Positions 8,045-16,351 are shown, counted from the stretch's first letter. The stretch is DNA of 64,000 bases from Frateuria flava (GCF_017837635.1 NZ_JAGJRS010000034.1:62001-126000); one strand, 5' to 3'. The notes: a model not told the origin generated them from the sequence alone. Translations and numbers: made by a program.

Positions 8045-8695
8045 TTAGTTTTCGTCGCGCCCGCAGTCGTCGACATCCTTCTGCGTCATGGTCGCGTAGG
8101 GGCGGAACTGCGGCATTGCCGCGGCCAGCTTCTGCTGCGAGGCCAGCAGGCCCGGCAGGTCGTGGCAGAGCTTCATGGCGGCGACTTTGATCTGCTCGGC
8201 CTGCGGCTTGATGCTGGCCTCGATCTCCTTGTCGCTCTTGCCGGTGAGCGCGCCCCAGATCGCTTCCTTGGCGGCGCGGGTGCCCAGGTTGGCGCCGTGT
8301 TCGCCGATGTCCATGCCGGCCTCGGCAATGCCCACGACCTGCTGGCGGTAATCGAGCAACAGAGTGTGCTGTTCCGGCGTGGCGTCGATCGTCTTGCCGG
8401 CGATCACCAGATCCCCTTGCGGCGTGATGGCCGCATGGGGGAGGGAGTCGCGATCATCCTGCCGGCCGTGGCCGACGTGGATGTGGCCGATGTCGATGTC
8501 CTTGGTCGCCAGTTCGCGCTTGGCCTGTTCGATCCCCTTGTGGATCTCGGCCGAGATCATCGATGGGTAGGTCTGTTTGTCGACCTCCTTCATCGCCTGG
8601 GTCACGTTGTCGCCAGCGTCCGAGCCGGAAGAGCCGCATCCGGCCAGGAGCAGGACCAGGGCAATGGCGCCGGGGGTGAGCGTGCGGATCTTCAT
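8045..8695 (-). CDS. Lipoprotein, DUF2884/YggN-like
   Basis: 216 residues. A signal peptide with lipobox LAGC is followed by a Gly/Ser linker. The mature part has GDLVIAGKTIDATPEQ, a long helical region (EAGMDIGEHGANLGTRAAKEA), and a C-terminal KLCHDLPGLLASQQKL..MPQFRPYATM block with the same cysteine as its downstream paralogue. It is His-rich around residues 75-90 (GHIHVGHGRQ), possibly metal-binding (inference). Start at 8695 is supported by GAGGA about 5 nt upstream; the frame is open 13 codons further. The gap to the paralogue is 24 bp and to the ABC permease gene 60 bp, all on one strand. An envelope-quality role with the transporter is possible but unproven. Confidence 0.75.
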   Translation of the reverse strand: MKIRTLTPGAIALVLLLAGCGSSGSDAGDNVTQAMKEVDKQTYPSMISAEIHKGIEQAKRELATKDIDIGHIHVGHGRQDDRDSLPHAAITPQGDLVIAGKTIDATPEQHTLLLDYRQQVVGIAEAGMDIGEHGANLGTRAAKEAIWGALTGKSDKEIEASIKPQAEQIKVAAMKLCHDLPGLLASQQKLAAAMPQFRPYATMTQKDVDDCGRDEN

Positions 8696-8755
8696 GGATC
8701 GTCCTCGGGTCGGATGCGGCGTTCGGACTTGCAATGCAGGGCGGGTCTTCGGCGA

Positions 8756-9751
8756 TCAGCCTTCGTCGCGCCAGCGGCGGAACCAGATGGCCGCGGCGAT
8801 GAGTGCCGCCCCCGCCGCCACGCCGACCCACAGATTCACCGAGCCGAGCAACTGGTAGGCGTTGCCGAGGTTCATGAAATCGAGGTTGTTGTTGCCGGTG
8901 TGGATCAGGTCGTCACTGGCGATCAGGCTGGCGCCGGGGAAGGCGCTGAACAGGGCGCGGGCCACGATGTTCTGCCAGAACCAGCCGGTCGACAGGTTGA
9001 ACAGTCCCATGATGCCGAACCAGGTGACCAGCAGGCCGGTGGCGACCGGCAGGGCGATGGCCCACAGGAACGGCTTGGTGCGGGCCCAGGCCGAGCACGC
9101 CATCAGCCAGCCGACCGAGGGCAGGGCCCACAGCAGGTACAGGGGGATGTGGCCGAGCATGTTGACGGTGACACGGAACGGATGGGCCAGCGTCAGCAGT
9201 TGCCAGACATGCACGCCGTGGAAGGACAGCGTCAGGGCCACGATCAGCAGTTGCAGGATGCCTGCGGCGATGCCGGCCAACGTGGCGATCACCGGGGCCA
9301 CGAGCGTGGCGCTGATGACCTTGGACAGGACCGTTTCGGTATCCGACAACGGCAGCGACTTCCAGAACAGGATGCTGCGATCGCGCCGCTCGTCGTAGAT
9401 GGCGCCCAGGCAGTAGAAGAACACCACGAAGCCCAGCACCACGAAGATCAGCGCCATGGAGGAGTACATGGCCATGTCCAGCGCCATGCCTACATGACTC
9501 AGGTCACCGGCATCCATCTGCGAAATGACGCTTTGCAGGTTGCCACCGGCGAAGTGTTGCTTGGCCGCTGCGAGCTCACCGATATGGACGCCGTGGCGGG
9601 CGCCGATGATTTCAGCGGCGATGATGCCCATGATGTTCAGCAGCAGGAAGATGCCGCCGGTGACCAGCGGCGCCCACAGGAAGCCGCCGCGATGTTCCCA
9701 GAACTCGCGCTTGACGAGCCAGTACAGTTGGTTGCCAGCAAGGGTTTTCAT
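8756..9751 (-). CDS. ABC transporter permease of YtrA-controlled operon
   Basis: 331 residues, about six or seven membrane segments, with an N-terminal cytoplasmic stretch (MKTLAGNQLYWLVKREFWEH) typical of ABC-2/YtrC-like permeases. Between segments 1 and 2 lies an extracytoplasmic loop of about 60 residues (HIGELAAAKQHFAGG...). The cytoplasmic YDERRDRSILFWKSLPLSD motif (about 118-136) is the conserved ABC-2 coupling segment. The ATG overlaps the stop of the ATPase gene by 4 bp (ATGA), so the two are translationally coupled. The frame stays open upstream within the ATPase gene, but that part is a shadow. Substrate unknown; family members respond to envelope or antibiotic stress. Confidence 0.9.
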   Translation of the reverse strand: MKTLAGNQLYWLVKREFWEHRGGFLWAPLVTGGIFLLLNIMGIIAAEIIGARHGVHIGELAAAKQHFAGGNLQSVISQMDAGDLSHVGMALDMAMYSSMALIFVVLGFVVFFYCLGAIYDERRDRSILFWKSLPLSDTETVLSKVISATLVAPVIATLAGIAAGILQLLIVALTLSFHGVHVWQLLTLAHPFRVTVNMLGHIPLYLLWALPSVGWLMACSAWARTKPFLWAIALPVATGLLVTWFGIMGLFNLSTGWFWQNIVARALFSAFPGASLIASDDLIHTGNNNLDFMNLGNAYQLLGSVNLWVGVAAGAALIAAAIWFRRWRDEG

Positions 9752-10605
9752 GCGTAGGTCCCTTTCATGGTGGCGACGAACAGGTCGCTGACGGACGGGC
9801 GGCGGATTTCGCCAAGTGCCTCGAGCGTCGGGCGGTCGGCGCCGTCGAACAGGAAGATGCTCTTGCCGAAGACCTGGCGTTCGTCGATCGGCTTGAGAGC
9901 GCGTGCGGCGGCGGCCTGGTCGGCGTTGACCATCACTTCGGCGAAGCGGTCGCCGACGGCGTCCATGTCGGTATCCAGCACGATCTTGCCGTCGCGGATG
10001 AACATCAGGTCGGTGAGGATGTGCTCGATCTCTTCCACCTGATGGGTGGTGACGATGATCGTCTTGTTCTCGTCGAAGTAATCCTCCAGCAGGCTCTGGT
10101 AGAACTGCTTGCGGTAGAGGATGTCCAGGCCGAGCGTGGGCTCGTCCAGCACCAGCAGGCGGGCGTCGATCGCCATCACCAGGGCCAGGTGCAGCTGCAC
10201 GATCATGCCCTTGGACATCTGCCGCACGCGCTGGTCGGGGGTGAGCTTGGTGCGCTTGAGGAAGCCCTCGCACTTGGCGCGGTCGAAGCGCGGGTGCACG
10301 TGGGCAACGAAGTCGACCGCCTCGCGCACTCGGATCCAGCGCGGCAGCACCGCCACGTCGGCGATGAAGCAGACCTGTTCCATCAGCTTGTCGCGCTGGG
10401 TGCGCGGGTCGTAGCCGAGCACGTTCAGTTCGCCGTCGAAAGGCGTCAGGCCCAGGATGGCCTTGAGCGCGGTGGTCTTGCCGGCGCCGTTGGGGCCGAT
10501 CAGGCCCACGATGCGGCCGGGCTGGATCTCGAAGTTCACGCTGTCCAGCGCGGTCGCGTTCTTGTAGCGCTTGCTCAGGTTGCGAGCGGTGACGATGGCG
10601 CTCAT
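9748..10605 (-). CDS. ABC transporter ATP-binding protein of YtrA-controlled operon
   Basis: 285 residues. Walker A GPNGAGKTT (37-45), Q-loop region near QVCFIAD, Walker B LLVLDEP (150-156) and switch His in VTTHQVEE are present. The signature motif is degenerate: MSKGM in place of LSGGQ. This variant is usual in YtrB-type ATPases. It pairs with the permease encoded immediately downstream and would work as a homodimer. Start at 10605 overlaps the regulator's stop by 4 bp; longer frames upstream only run through the regulator gene. The C-terminal 60 residues after the nucleotide-binding domain form a small extra domain, as in BcrA-like transporters. Confidence 0.92.
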   Translation of the reverse strand: MSAIVTARNLSKRYKNATALDSVNFEIQPGRIVGLIGPNGAGKTTALKAILGLTPFDGELNVLGYDPRTQRDKLMEQVCFIADVAVLPRWIRVREAVDFVAHVHPRFDRAKCEGFLKRTKLTPDQRVRQMSKGMIVQLHLALVMAIDARLLVLDEPTLGLDILYRKQFYQSLLEDYFDENKTIIVTTHQVEEIEHILTDLMFIRDGKIVLDTDMDAVGDRFAEVMVNADQAAAARALKPIDERQVFGKSIFLFDGADRPTLEALGEIRRPSVSDLFVATMKGTYA

Positions 10606-10976
10606 GGCTTCGATTCCGTGGTGGCCGGCGCTTCGCGCATCAGCGTTTTGATATCCAGACCCAGGCGCTGCAGGCGCGCGAACAGGGCCGGCCATTCCTC
10701 GCGCAGGAAGCGCTCGCGTTCGGATTTCAACAAGGCCTCGCGGGCCCCATCAGTGACGAACATGCCCAGTCCTCTCCTTTTCTCGACCAGTTGATCGTCG
10801 ACCAGCTCCTGGTACGCCTTCGAAACGGTCAGCGGATTGATCTGAAAATCCGCCGCCACCTGGCGTACCGACGGCAGCGGGTCGCCTTCGTTCAAGGCGC
10901 CATCCAGGATCATCGCCACCACGCGTTCGCGCAGTTGGCGGTAGATCGGGACGCTGTCGTTCCAGGTGATGGTCAT
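10602..10976 (-). CDS. GntR family regulator, YtrA subfamily
   Basis: 124 residues. The N-terminal winged helix is clear: IYRQLRERVVAMILDGALNEGDPLPSVRQVAADFQ and then NPLTVSKAYQELVDDQLVEKRRGLGMFV. The C-terminal effector part is only about 50 residues, the mark of the YtrA subfamily, which usually represses its own ABC-transporter operon. Translation is coupled to the ATPase gene (4-bp overlap) and it lies 3 bp after the small exported protein gene. The likely operator is the 24-bp imperfect palindrome at 11333-11356, which covers the -10 box of the operon's promoter. The inducing signal is unknown. Confidence 0.93.
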   Translation of the reverse strand: MTITWNDSVPIYRQLRERVVAMILDGALNEGDPLPSVRQVAADFQINPLTVSKAYQELVDDQLVEKRRGLGMFVTDGAREALLKSERERFLREEWPALFARLQRLGLDIKTLMREAPATTESKP

Positions 10977-10979
10977 ACG

Positions 10980-11303
10980 TTATTCCTTGCTGGCACGGGC
11001 GATCTGGGTGCCGAACGAATAGTAGGGCATGGCCAACTGCGCCCCGAGCAGGGTGGCGCCCGCTTCGGCGCGGGTGCCCAGCGTCGGCGCCAGGGTGGCG
11101 CTGGTGATGTCCGAGCCTTCCAGCAGTGCGGCGGCGCGCAGGTCGCTGGCGGTCGGGCTGACCTCGACCGGGGCCAGGTTCACCACGCGAATGCCGTTGA
11201 TTTCGGAAACCGGCGTGGTGCGCACCGGGTTGTTCAGGGTGGCCAGGCTCGTCGCGGTAATCAGGGTGGCGGCGGCCAGGGCGATCAGGTTCTGCGCTTT
11301 CAT
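10980..11303 (-). CDS. Small exported protein heading the YtrA/ABC operon
   Basis: 107 residues with an N-terminal signal peptide (MKAQNLIALAAATLITATSL; processing around residue 20-24). The mature part of about 85 residues is Ala/Thr-rich with no cysteines, a repeated feel of short beta segments (GIRVVNLAPVEVSPTASDLRAAAL) and a hydrophilic end. I do not recognise the family. It has the best ribosome binding site in the operon (AAGGAG) and lies closest to the promoter, so it should be the most strongly made product when the regulator releases. A periplasmic partner or sensor for the transporter is a reasonable inference, not shown. Confidence 0.8.
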   Translation of the reverse strand: MKAQNLIALAAATLITATSLATLNNPVRTTPVSEINGIRVVNLAPVEVSPTASDLRAAALLEGSDITSATLAPTLGTRAEAGATLLGAQLAMPYYSFGTQIARASKE

Positions 11304-11332
11304 GGCGGGTCTCCTTAGTGACCTCGTGGACC

Positions 11333-11373
11333 GGTGTTGTAGTGAACTATAACACCATCCTCGAAAGCGTCAA
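11333..11373 (-). promoter_or_regulatory. Promoter and operator of the YtrA/ABC operon
   Basis: On the minus strand a sigma-70 promoter reads TTGACG (11368-11373), 16 bp spacer, TATAGT (11346-11351). A 24-bp imperfect palindrome (11333-11356; 20 of 24 positions symmetrical, centre TAGTnnACTA, ends GGTGTT/AACACC) overlaps the -10 box and start region. This is where a YtrA-type repressor would bind to block RNA polymerase. Confidence 0.75.
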
Positions 11374-11623
11374 CAGGCAAGTGGCCATTACTCATGGCCT
11401 ATTTGCGGAACCCTAAGGTTTGTCAAAGGGTTAGGTGAGGCAGGCGCCACCAGGCATGGTCGTCGCGCCCGAGCGGACCCCTACAGGGAACGCTGCATGC
11501 CTGTGGCAGCGCCCTAGGGCGCGACCGCCCTCCAGGGGCCGCCGAGGCCCGAATGGCGGGGCGTCGGCGTGCTTTCGAAGGCATCCCGTCGAAGGGGCGT
11601 GGTGCGCCGGAGCCCCCGACCGC
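11374..11623. other. Intergenic stretch without a gene
   Basis: Between the promoter of the YtrA operon and the end of the amidohydrolase gene. I see no coding pattern, RNA gene or strong repeat; a short GC-rich inverted segment near 11510-11560 could help end transcription of neither flanking gene specifically. Confidence 0.5.
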
Positions 11624-13291
11624 TCACTTGCCGGCCGGATACACCTGCTTGCCGCCGACCCACGTCCCCAGCACCCGCGTCTTCCAGATGTCCTGCGGGT
11701 GGACGCTGAAAATATCCTGGTCGACCAGGATGAAGTCGGCGTACTTGCCCGGTTCCAGCGTGCCCTGGGTCTTCTCCGCGTGGCCGGCGTAGGCCGCGCT
11801 CAGGGTGAATGCACGCAGCGCCTCGACCAGGCTGAGCTTCTGGTCGGGATACCAGCCACCCGGCGGCTGGTTCTGGTGGTCCTGGCGGGTGACCGCGGCA
11901 TGCAGGCCGAAGAACGGGTTGGGCGACTCGACCGGGAAGTCCGAGCCGAAGGCGACCACCGTGCCCTGCTTGAGGAAACGCCGCCACGCGTAGGCGCCGG
12001 CGATGCGCGCCTGGCCCACGCGGTCCTCGGCCATGTTCATGTCGGAGGTGGCGTGCGTGGGCTGCATCGAGGCGATGAGGTTCAGCGGCACGAAGCGTGG
12101 GATGTCCTTGAGCGAGACGATCTGCGCGTGCTCGACGCGGTTGCGCAAGGCCTTCGCGCCTGGATGGACCTTGTAGGCGGCGGCGAAGCTGTCGAGCACC
12201 TCGCGATTGGCCGCATCGCCGATTGCGTGGATGTTGACCTGGTAACCCTTGGCGAAGGCCTTCTCGATCTTCGACTCCATCGTGCCAGGGCTCATGAACA
12301 GCAGGCCATGGTTGTGCGGGTCGTCGGAGTAGGGCTTGAGCATGGCCGCGCCGCGGCTGCCCAGCGCGCCGTCGGCGAACAGCTTGACCGCGTGCACCGT
12401 CAGGTAGCCATCGCCGTAACCGTCCAGCGGAGCGCCAGCAGTGATGGTGTCGAAAGCGTCGCCGGTGTCGCGGATCATCGCGTAGATGCGCGCGGTGAGC
12501 TTGTGTTCGTCGGCGTAGCGCTTGTAGAGGCGGTAGTTGGGCAGGTCGATGCCGGCGTCGTCCACGCCGGTCAGGCCCACGCGCGCCATCTCCGCCAGCG
12601 CGGTGTCGAGCGCGAGGGCGCGCTCGTTGTCGGTGGGTTCGGGCACGACCGCTCCGACTAGCGCCGCGGCGCCATCGACGAACACGCCGGTGGGGTTGCC
12701 CTGGGCGTCGCGTTCGATGCGGCCGCCGGGAGGATCCTTGGTGTCGCGAGTGATGCCGGCCAGCTTCATCGCCGCGGTGTTCGCCCAGGCGGCGTGGCCG
12801 TCGACGCGGCTCAGCCAGACAGGGCGGTCGGACACCACTGCGTCCAGTTCACTGGCCGTCGGGAAGCGGCCGAGCTTCCAGATCACCTGGTTCCAGCCGC
12901 CGCCGATGATCCAGCGCGCGTCCGGATGGGACTTGGCGTAGTCCTTGACGCGGGCGAGCGCCTCGTCGAGCGATTGCGTTCCGGTCAGGTCGGCCTGGGT
13001 GAGCGCGTAGCCCAGCTCCAGCACATGGCCGTGGGCGTCGATCAGGCCCGGCAGCAGGGTCTTGCCGTGGCCATCGACCACCTTGGCGTCACCCGCGCGT
13101 CTGGCGAGCGTGTTGTCGGCGCCGGTGGCAACCACCTTGCCGTCATCCACCAGCAGGGCATCGAAGCGCTGCAGCTTGCCCTGGCTGTCCAGGGTGTAGC
13201 CCTTGACGTTGTGCACGTAAAGATCGGCGGCCTGCAGCGTCGGCGCGGTGGCCAGCAGGGCGAGCAAGGACAGACGCAGGGTGCGATTCAT
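11624..13291 (-). CDS. Exported amidohydrolase family 3 protein (YtcJ-like)
   Basis: 555 residues with a signal peptide (MNRTLRLSLLALLATAPTLQA). A metal-dependent hydrolase of the urease/dihydroorotase superfamily: the first metal motif is DAHGH (His87, His89), later VNIHAIGDAANREVLD, NRVEHAQIVSLKD and a final FGSDFPVESPNPF give the remaining metal ligands. The N-terminal and C-terminal beta-sandwich (TLEPGKYADFILVDQD) is complete. Family members act on N-substituted amides or amino acids; the substrate is not predictable. The signal peptide indicates a periplasmic enzyme. The gene stands alone, with the hairpin at 13366-13392 in its upstream region. Confidence 0.9.
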   Translation of the reverse strand: MNRTLRLSLLALLATAPTLQAADLYVHNVKGYTLDSQGKLQRFDALLVDDGKVVATGADNTLARRAGDAKVVDGHGKTLLPGLIDAHGHVLELGYALTQADLTGTQSLDEALARVKDYAKSHPDARWIIGGGWNQVIWKLGRFPTASELDAVVSDRPVWLSRVDGHAAWANTAAMKLAGITRDTKDPPGGRIERDAQGNPTGVFVDGAAALVGAVVPEPTDNERALALDTALAEMARVGLTGVDDAGIDLPNYRLYKRYADEHKLTARIYAMIRDTGDAFDTITAGAPLDGYGDGYLTVHAVKLFADGALGSRGAAMLKPYSDDPHNHGLLFMSPGTMESKIEKAFAKGYQVNIHAIGDAANREVLDSFAAAYKVHPGAKALRNRVEHAQIVSLKDIPRFVPLNLIASMQPTHATSDMNMAEDRVGQARIAGAYAWRRFLKQGTVVAFGSDFPVESPNPFFGLHAAVTRQDHQNQPPGGWYPDQKLSLVEALRAFTLSAAYAGHAEKTQGTLEPGKYADFILVDQDIFSVHPQDIWKTRVLGTWVGGKQVYPAGK

Positions 13292-13365
13292 GCGTGCGGA
13301 TTCCTGTGCGGGAAAGCCGCAGTGTGTCGGGGCGGGCGAGGTTTTTCCACTTGTCGGAAAGCGAA

Positions 13366-13392
13366 AGCCCCTCTCCCGTCGGGAGAGGGGCT
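13366..13392. repeat. Family D hairpin repeat
   Basis: Perfect inverted repeat: 12-bp arms (core CCCCTCTCCC/GGGAGAGGGG) around a 3-nt loop. Related CTCTCCCC-GGGGAGAG hairpins occur at 39592-39608, 41616-41637 and inside the repeat cluster at 59420-59640. It lies between the azoreductase stop and the amidohydrolase start; it could act as a terminator for the azoreductase mRNA, but no T run follows. Confidence 0.7.
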
Positions 13393-13483
13393 GTGGAGAG
13401 GGTCTGGCCAGCGCGAAATCCTCGCTTTGCCCGAACCCGCTGCCGCCCTGTCGGCACCTCTCCGGGGGGGGATGGGAAGAGGA

Positions 13484-14068
13484 TTACGCCGCCTTGGGCA
13501 GCAGCGTCCCGATCGCGTCCCTGGCCGCCGCCAGCGCCTGGCTCTTGTGCTCGGCACTGACCGCCACGCCCTCGGCACGCACGAACTCCACGTTGGTGAT
13601 GCCGAGGAAGCCGAGGACTGCGCGCAGGTAGTTCTCCTGAAAATCCATCGCCGCGGCGCCAGTGCCTTCGCCGTAGAAACCGCCACGGCTGGAAGCCACG
13701 ATCACCCGCTTGCCGCCGGCCAGGCCCTCGGGGCCGTTGGCGGTGTAGCGGAAGGTCTTGCCCGCCACCGCGATGCGGTCGATCCAGGCCTTGAGCGTGC
13801 TGGGGATACCGAAGTTGTACATGGGCGCGCCGAGCACGATCACGTCGGCGGCAAGGAACTCGTCCATCACCTCGTTGCCAAGCAGCGCGGCCGCATCGTT
13901 GGCATCGGCCACCGGCGTCCAGTGGGGCAGCGGCTGGGCCGCCAGATCGCGGTAGCGGATGGAAGCGGCCGGGTGATCGCGCCTGACCTGGGCCACGATG
14001 TCCGCGGTGAGCCCGCGCGAGACCGAATGCTGGCCCAGGGCGCTCGAATCGATGTGCAGCAGTTTCAT
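13484..14068 (-). CDS. azoR: FMN-dependent NADH:quinone oxidoreductase / azoreductase
   Basis: 194 residues, flavodoxin-like fold. Reduces quinones (and azo compounds) with NADH using FMN. Characteristic AzoR motifs are SSALGQHSVSRGL at the N-terminus (phosphate-binding loop), APMYNFGIPSTLKAWIDRI (about 80-98) and SSRGGFYGEG (about 127). Length is typical. The ATG at 14068 opens directly into the first beta strand (MKLLHIDSSA); upstream frame is non-coding. Divergent from a LysR regulator gene with 116 bp between; the palindrome there suggests control by that regulator, a common arrangement for quinone/aldehyde-stress azoreductases. Confidence 0.93.
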   Translation of the reverse strand: MKLLHIDSSALGQHSVSRGLTADIVAQVRRDHPAASIRYRDLAAQPLPHWTPVADANDAAALLGNEVMDEFLAADVIVLGAPMYNFGIPSTLKAWIDRIAVAGKTFRYTANGPEGLAGGKRVIVASSRGGFYGEGTGAAAMDFQENYLRAVLGFLGITNVEFVRAEGVAVSAEHKSQALAAARDAIGTLLPKAA

Positions 14069-14109
14069 GGCGTAGCTCCAGTCGAAGGCCGGCATGCCGG
14101 CGACGGAGT

Positions 14110-14164
14110 AACGATACTTTCGCAACAATGGACTGATAAGACGGGTAATATCGAACTTATCGTT
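14110..14164. promoter_or_regulatory. Putative LysR operator between azoR and lysR
   Basis: Two nested inverted repeats lie in the divergent intergenic region: GATAAG-N15-CTTATC (14135-14161), which fits the LysR box style of spaced dyad, and AACGATA (14110-14116) with TATCGTT (14158-14164). The region is AT-richer than its surroundings, as expected for promoters. Assignment to the adjacent regulator is by position. Confidence 0.55.
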
Positions 14165-14184
14165 TCTAAAAGGAAACAGCCGGC

Positions 14185-15162
14185 ATGACACTCGATGGCA
14201 CGCTGCAGGACCTCAACGACCTCTACTTTTTCGCCATGGTGGTCGAGCACAACGGGTTTTCCGCGGCTGGCCGCGCGCTGGGTATCCCGAAGTCGCGCCT
14301 GAGCAAGCGGGTGTCGCAACTGGAGGAGCGACTGGGCGTGCGCCTGCTGCAGCGGACGACCCGCCGCTTCGTCGTCACCGAAGTCGGCGAGCGTTTCTAT
14401 GCCCATTGCCGCGCGGTACTGGAAGAGGCGCGGGCAGCGCAGGAGGCGGTCGACGAGTTGCGCGCCGAGCCGCGGGGCGTGGTGCGGCTGAGCTGCCCGG
14501 TATCGCTCGCGCAGACGGTGGTGGCGCACGTGCTGCCGGACTTCCTGGCGCAATACCCCAAGGTGCAGGTGCGCGTGCTCTCCAGCAACCGACGCGTCGA
14601 CGTGGTGGGCGAGGGCTACGACCTCGCCATCCGCGTACGCAGCAAGCTCGACAGCGATGCCAACCTGGTGATGCGCACGTTCGGCCTCTCGCGCGTGCTG
14701 GCGGTGGCCAGCCCTGCGTTGCTCGACCGCTTGGGACGGCCGACGGCGCCGACGGGGCTGTCCGCGTTGCCCGCGCTGACCATGCTCGAACACGAAGGGG
14801 CGCAGGTGTGGGAGCTGATCGACGCGCAAGGCGAGCGCGTCTCGGTCGAGATGAGCGCACGCCTGGTCACCGGCGAGTTCGCCTTGCTGCTGGAAGCGGC
14901 ACGCCGGGGTCTGGGCGTGGCGCTGCTGCCCGAGTTCGTCTGCGCGCCGGCGGTCACGCGCGGCGAGCTGGAGGTCGTACTGCCGGAGTGGAGTGCGCCG
15001 GAGGGGACGATGCACTTCGTCTATCCCAGCCGCCGCGGCATGCTGCCTGGCGTTCGGGCGCTGGTGGACTTCCTCGCCGAGCGCCTGCCCGAGGCGACCC
15101 GCCAGAAGCACGAACAGTGCCGCCAGCGCCCGCTGGCCCCGCTCGACCGGCCGCGCACATGA
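14185..15162 (+). CDS. LysR family transcriptional regulator (divergent from azoR)
   Basis: 325 residues. N-terminal winged helix-turn-helix (DLYFFAMVVEHNGFSAAGRALGIPKSRLSKRVSQLEERLG, about 10-46), linker helix, then a type 2 periplasmic-binding-like effector domain (about 97-300) with VRLSCPVSLAQTVV, the start of the first subdomain. It belongs to the large group of AaeR/DsdC-unlike LysR regulators that control neighbouring oxidoreductases. A Gln/Arg/Pro-rich tail of about 25 residues at the C-terminus is longer than usual. The upstream intergenic palindrome is the probable binding site; the effector could be a quinone or phenolic compound (inference). Confidence 0.92.
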   Translation: MTLDGTLQDLNDLYFFAMVVEHNGFSAAGRALGIPKSRLSKRVSQLEERLGVRLLQRTTRRFVVTEVGERFYAHCRAVLEEARAAQEAVDELRAEPRGVVRLSCPVSLAQTVVAHVLPDFLAQYPKVQVRVLSSNRRVDVVGEGYDLAIRVRSKLDSDANLVMRTFGLSRVLAVASPALLDRLGRPTAPTGLSALPALTMLEHEGAQVWELIDAQGERVSVEMSARLVTGEFALLLEAARRGLGVALLPEFVCAPAVTRGELEVVLPEWSAPEGTMHFVYPSRRGMLPGVRALVDFLAERLPEATRQKHEQCRQRPLAPLDRPRT

Positions 15163-15205
15163 GCCGTGCTAGGCTTGCCGTTTGGCCTTCCAGACATCCG
15201 CGCGC

Positions 15206-16351
15206 ATGAACATCGATACCAAGTTGCCCAAGGTCGGCACCACCATCTTCAGCGTGATGAGCCAGCTGGCGCTGGATAACCAGGCGGTGAACCTGGGCCA
15301 GGGCTTTCCGGATTTCGAGCCGCCGCAGTCACTGCGCGATGCGCTTACCCGCGCGATGGCCGAAGGCAAGAACCAGTACGCGCCGGGCATCGGTACGGCG
15401 GCGCTGCGCGAGCAGATCGCGATCAAGACGCAACGGCTGTACGGGCGACGCGTGGACTCGGCCACCGAAATCACGGTCACTTCCGGCGCCACCGAGGCGC
15501 TGTTCGCGGCAATCGCGGCGATCGTGCGCGCGGGCGAGGAAGTGATCGTGTTCGATCCGGCGTATGACTCCTACGAGCCGGCGATCGAGCTGCAGGGCGC
15601 GCGTGCGGTGCACATTCCGCTGACGGTGCCCAGCTTCGCCATCGACTGGCAGCGCGTGCGCGATGCGATCACGCCCAAGACCCGGATGATCCTGATCAAC
15701 AGCCCGCACAATCCTTCCGGTGCGGTGCTCTCGGCGGACGACCTGGAGACGCTGGCGCAGATCACCCGCGACACCAACATCATCGTGCTGTCGGACGAGG
15801 TCTACGAGCACATCGTCTATGACGGCGCGCGGCACGAGAGCGTGCTGCGCCATCCGGAACTGGCTGCGCGCAGCATCGTGGTGTCGAGCTTCGGCAAGAC
15901 CTACCACTGCACCGGCTGGAAGGTCGGCTACGCCGTGGCGCCGGCGGCACTGTCGGCCGAGTTCCGCAAGGTGCATCAGTACCTGACCTTCTGCACCTTC
16001 CATCCGGCGCAGGTCGCGTTCGCCGAGATCATGGCGAACGACCCCGCGCATTACCTGGAACTGCCGGACTTCTACCAGGCCAAGCGCGACCGCTTCCGCG
16101 CGCTGCTGGCGCCCTCGCGCCTGAAGCTGCTGGACGTGCCAGGCGGTTATTTCCAGCTGGTCGACTACTCGGCCATCCGCGACGAGGACGACCTTGCCTT
16201 CGCGCGCTGGCTGGTGGAGCAGGGCGGCGTGGCGGGCGTCCCGCTGACGCCGTTCTACGAGAAGCCGCCGGGCACGCGCCTGCTGCGCCTGTGCTTCGCC
16301 AAGAGCGATGCCACCATGACCGCCGCCGCGGAGCGCCTATGTCGCCTGTAA
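15206..16351 (+). CDS. PLP-dependent aminotransferase, methionine aminotransferase-like (YbdL)
   Basis: 381 residues, fold type I aminotransferase. Pyridoxal phosphate Lys231 lies in SSFGKTYHCTGWKVGY; NSPHNPSG (165-172) and the DEVYEHIVYDG segment (197-207) are the other cofactor-binding blocks. The N-terminal GQGFPDFEPP and the overall pattern match YbdL/KAT-like enzymes that transaminate methionine and aromatic amino acids, producing 2-oxoacids from which glutamine-dependent transamination makes 2-oxoglutaramate. The downstream gene, overlapping by 13 bp, encodes the omega-amidase that would remove such 2-oxoglutaramate, which supports this pairing. The ATG at 15206 is used in place of an ATG eight codons upstream that would add residues not seen in the family. 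Confidence 0.9.
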   Translation: MNIDTKLPKVGTTIFSVMSQLALDNQAVNLGQGFPDFEPPQSLRDALTRAMAEGKNQYAPGIGTAALREQIAIKTQRLYGRRVDSATEITVTSGATEALFAAIAAIVRAGEEVIVFDPAYDSYEPAIELQGARAVHIPLTVPSFAIDWQRVRDAITPKTRMILINSPHNPSGAVLSADDLETLAQITRDTNIIVLSDEVYEHIVYDGARHESVLRHPELAARSIVVSSFGKTYHCTGWKVGYAVAPAALSAEFRKVHQYLTFCTFHPAQVAFAEIMANDPAHYLELPDFYQAKRDRFRALLAPSRLKLLDVPGGYFQLVDYSAIRDEDDLAFARWLVEQGGVAGVPLTPFYEKPPGTRLLRLCFAKSDATMTAAAERLCRL

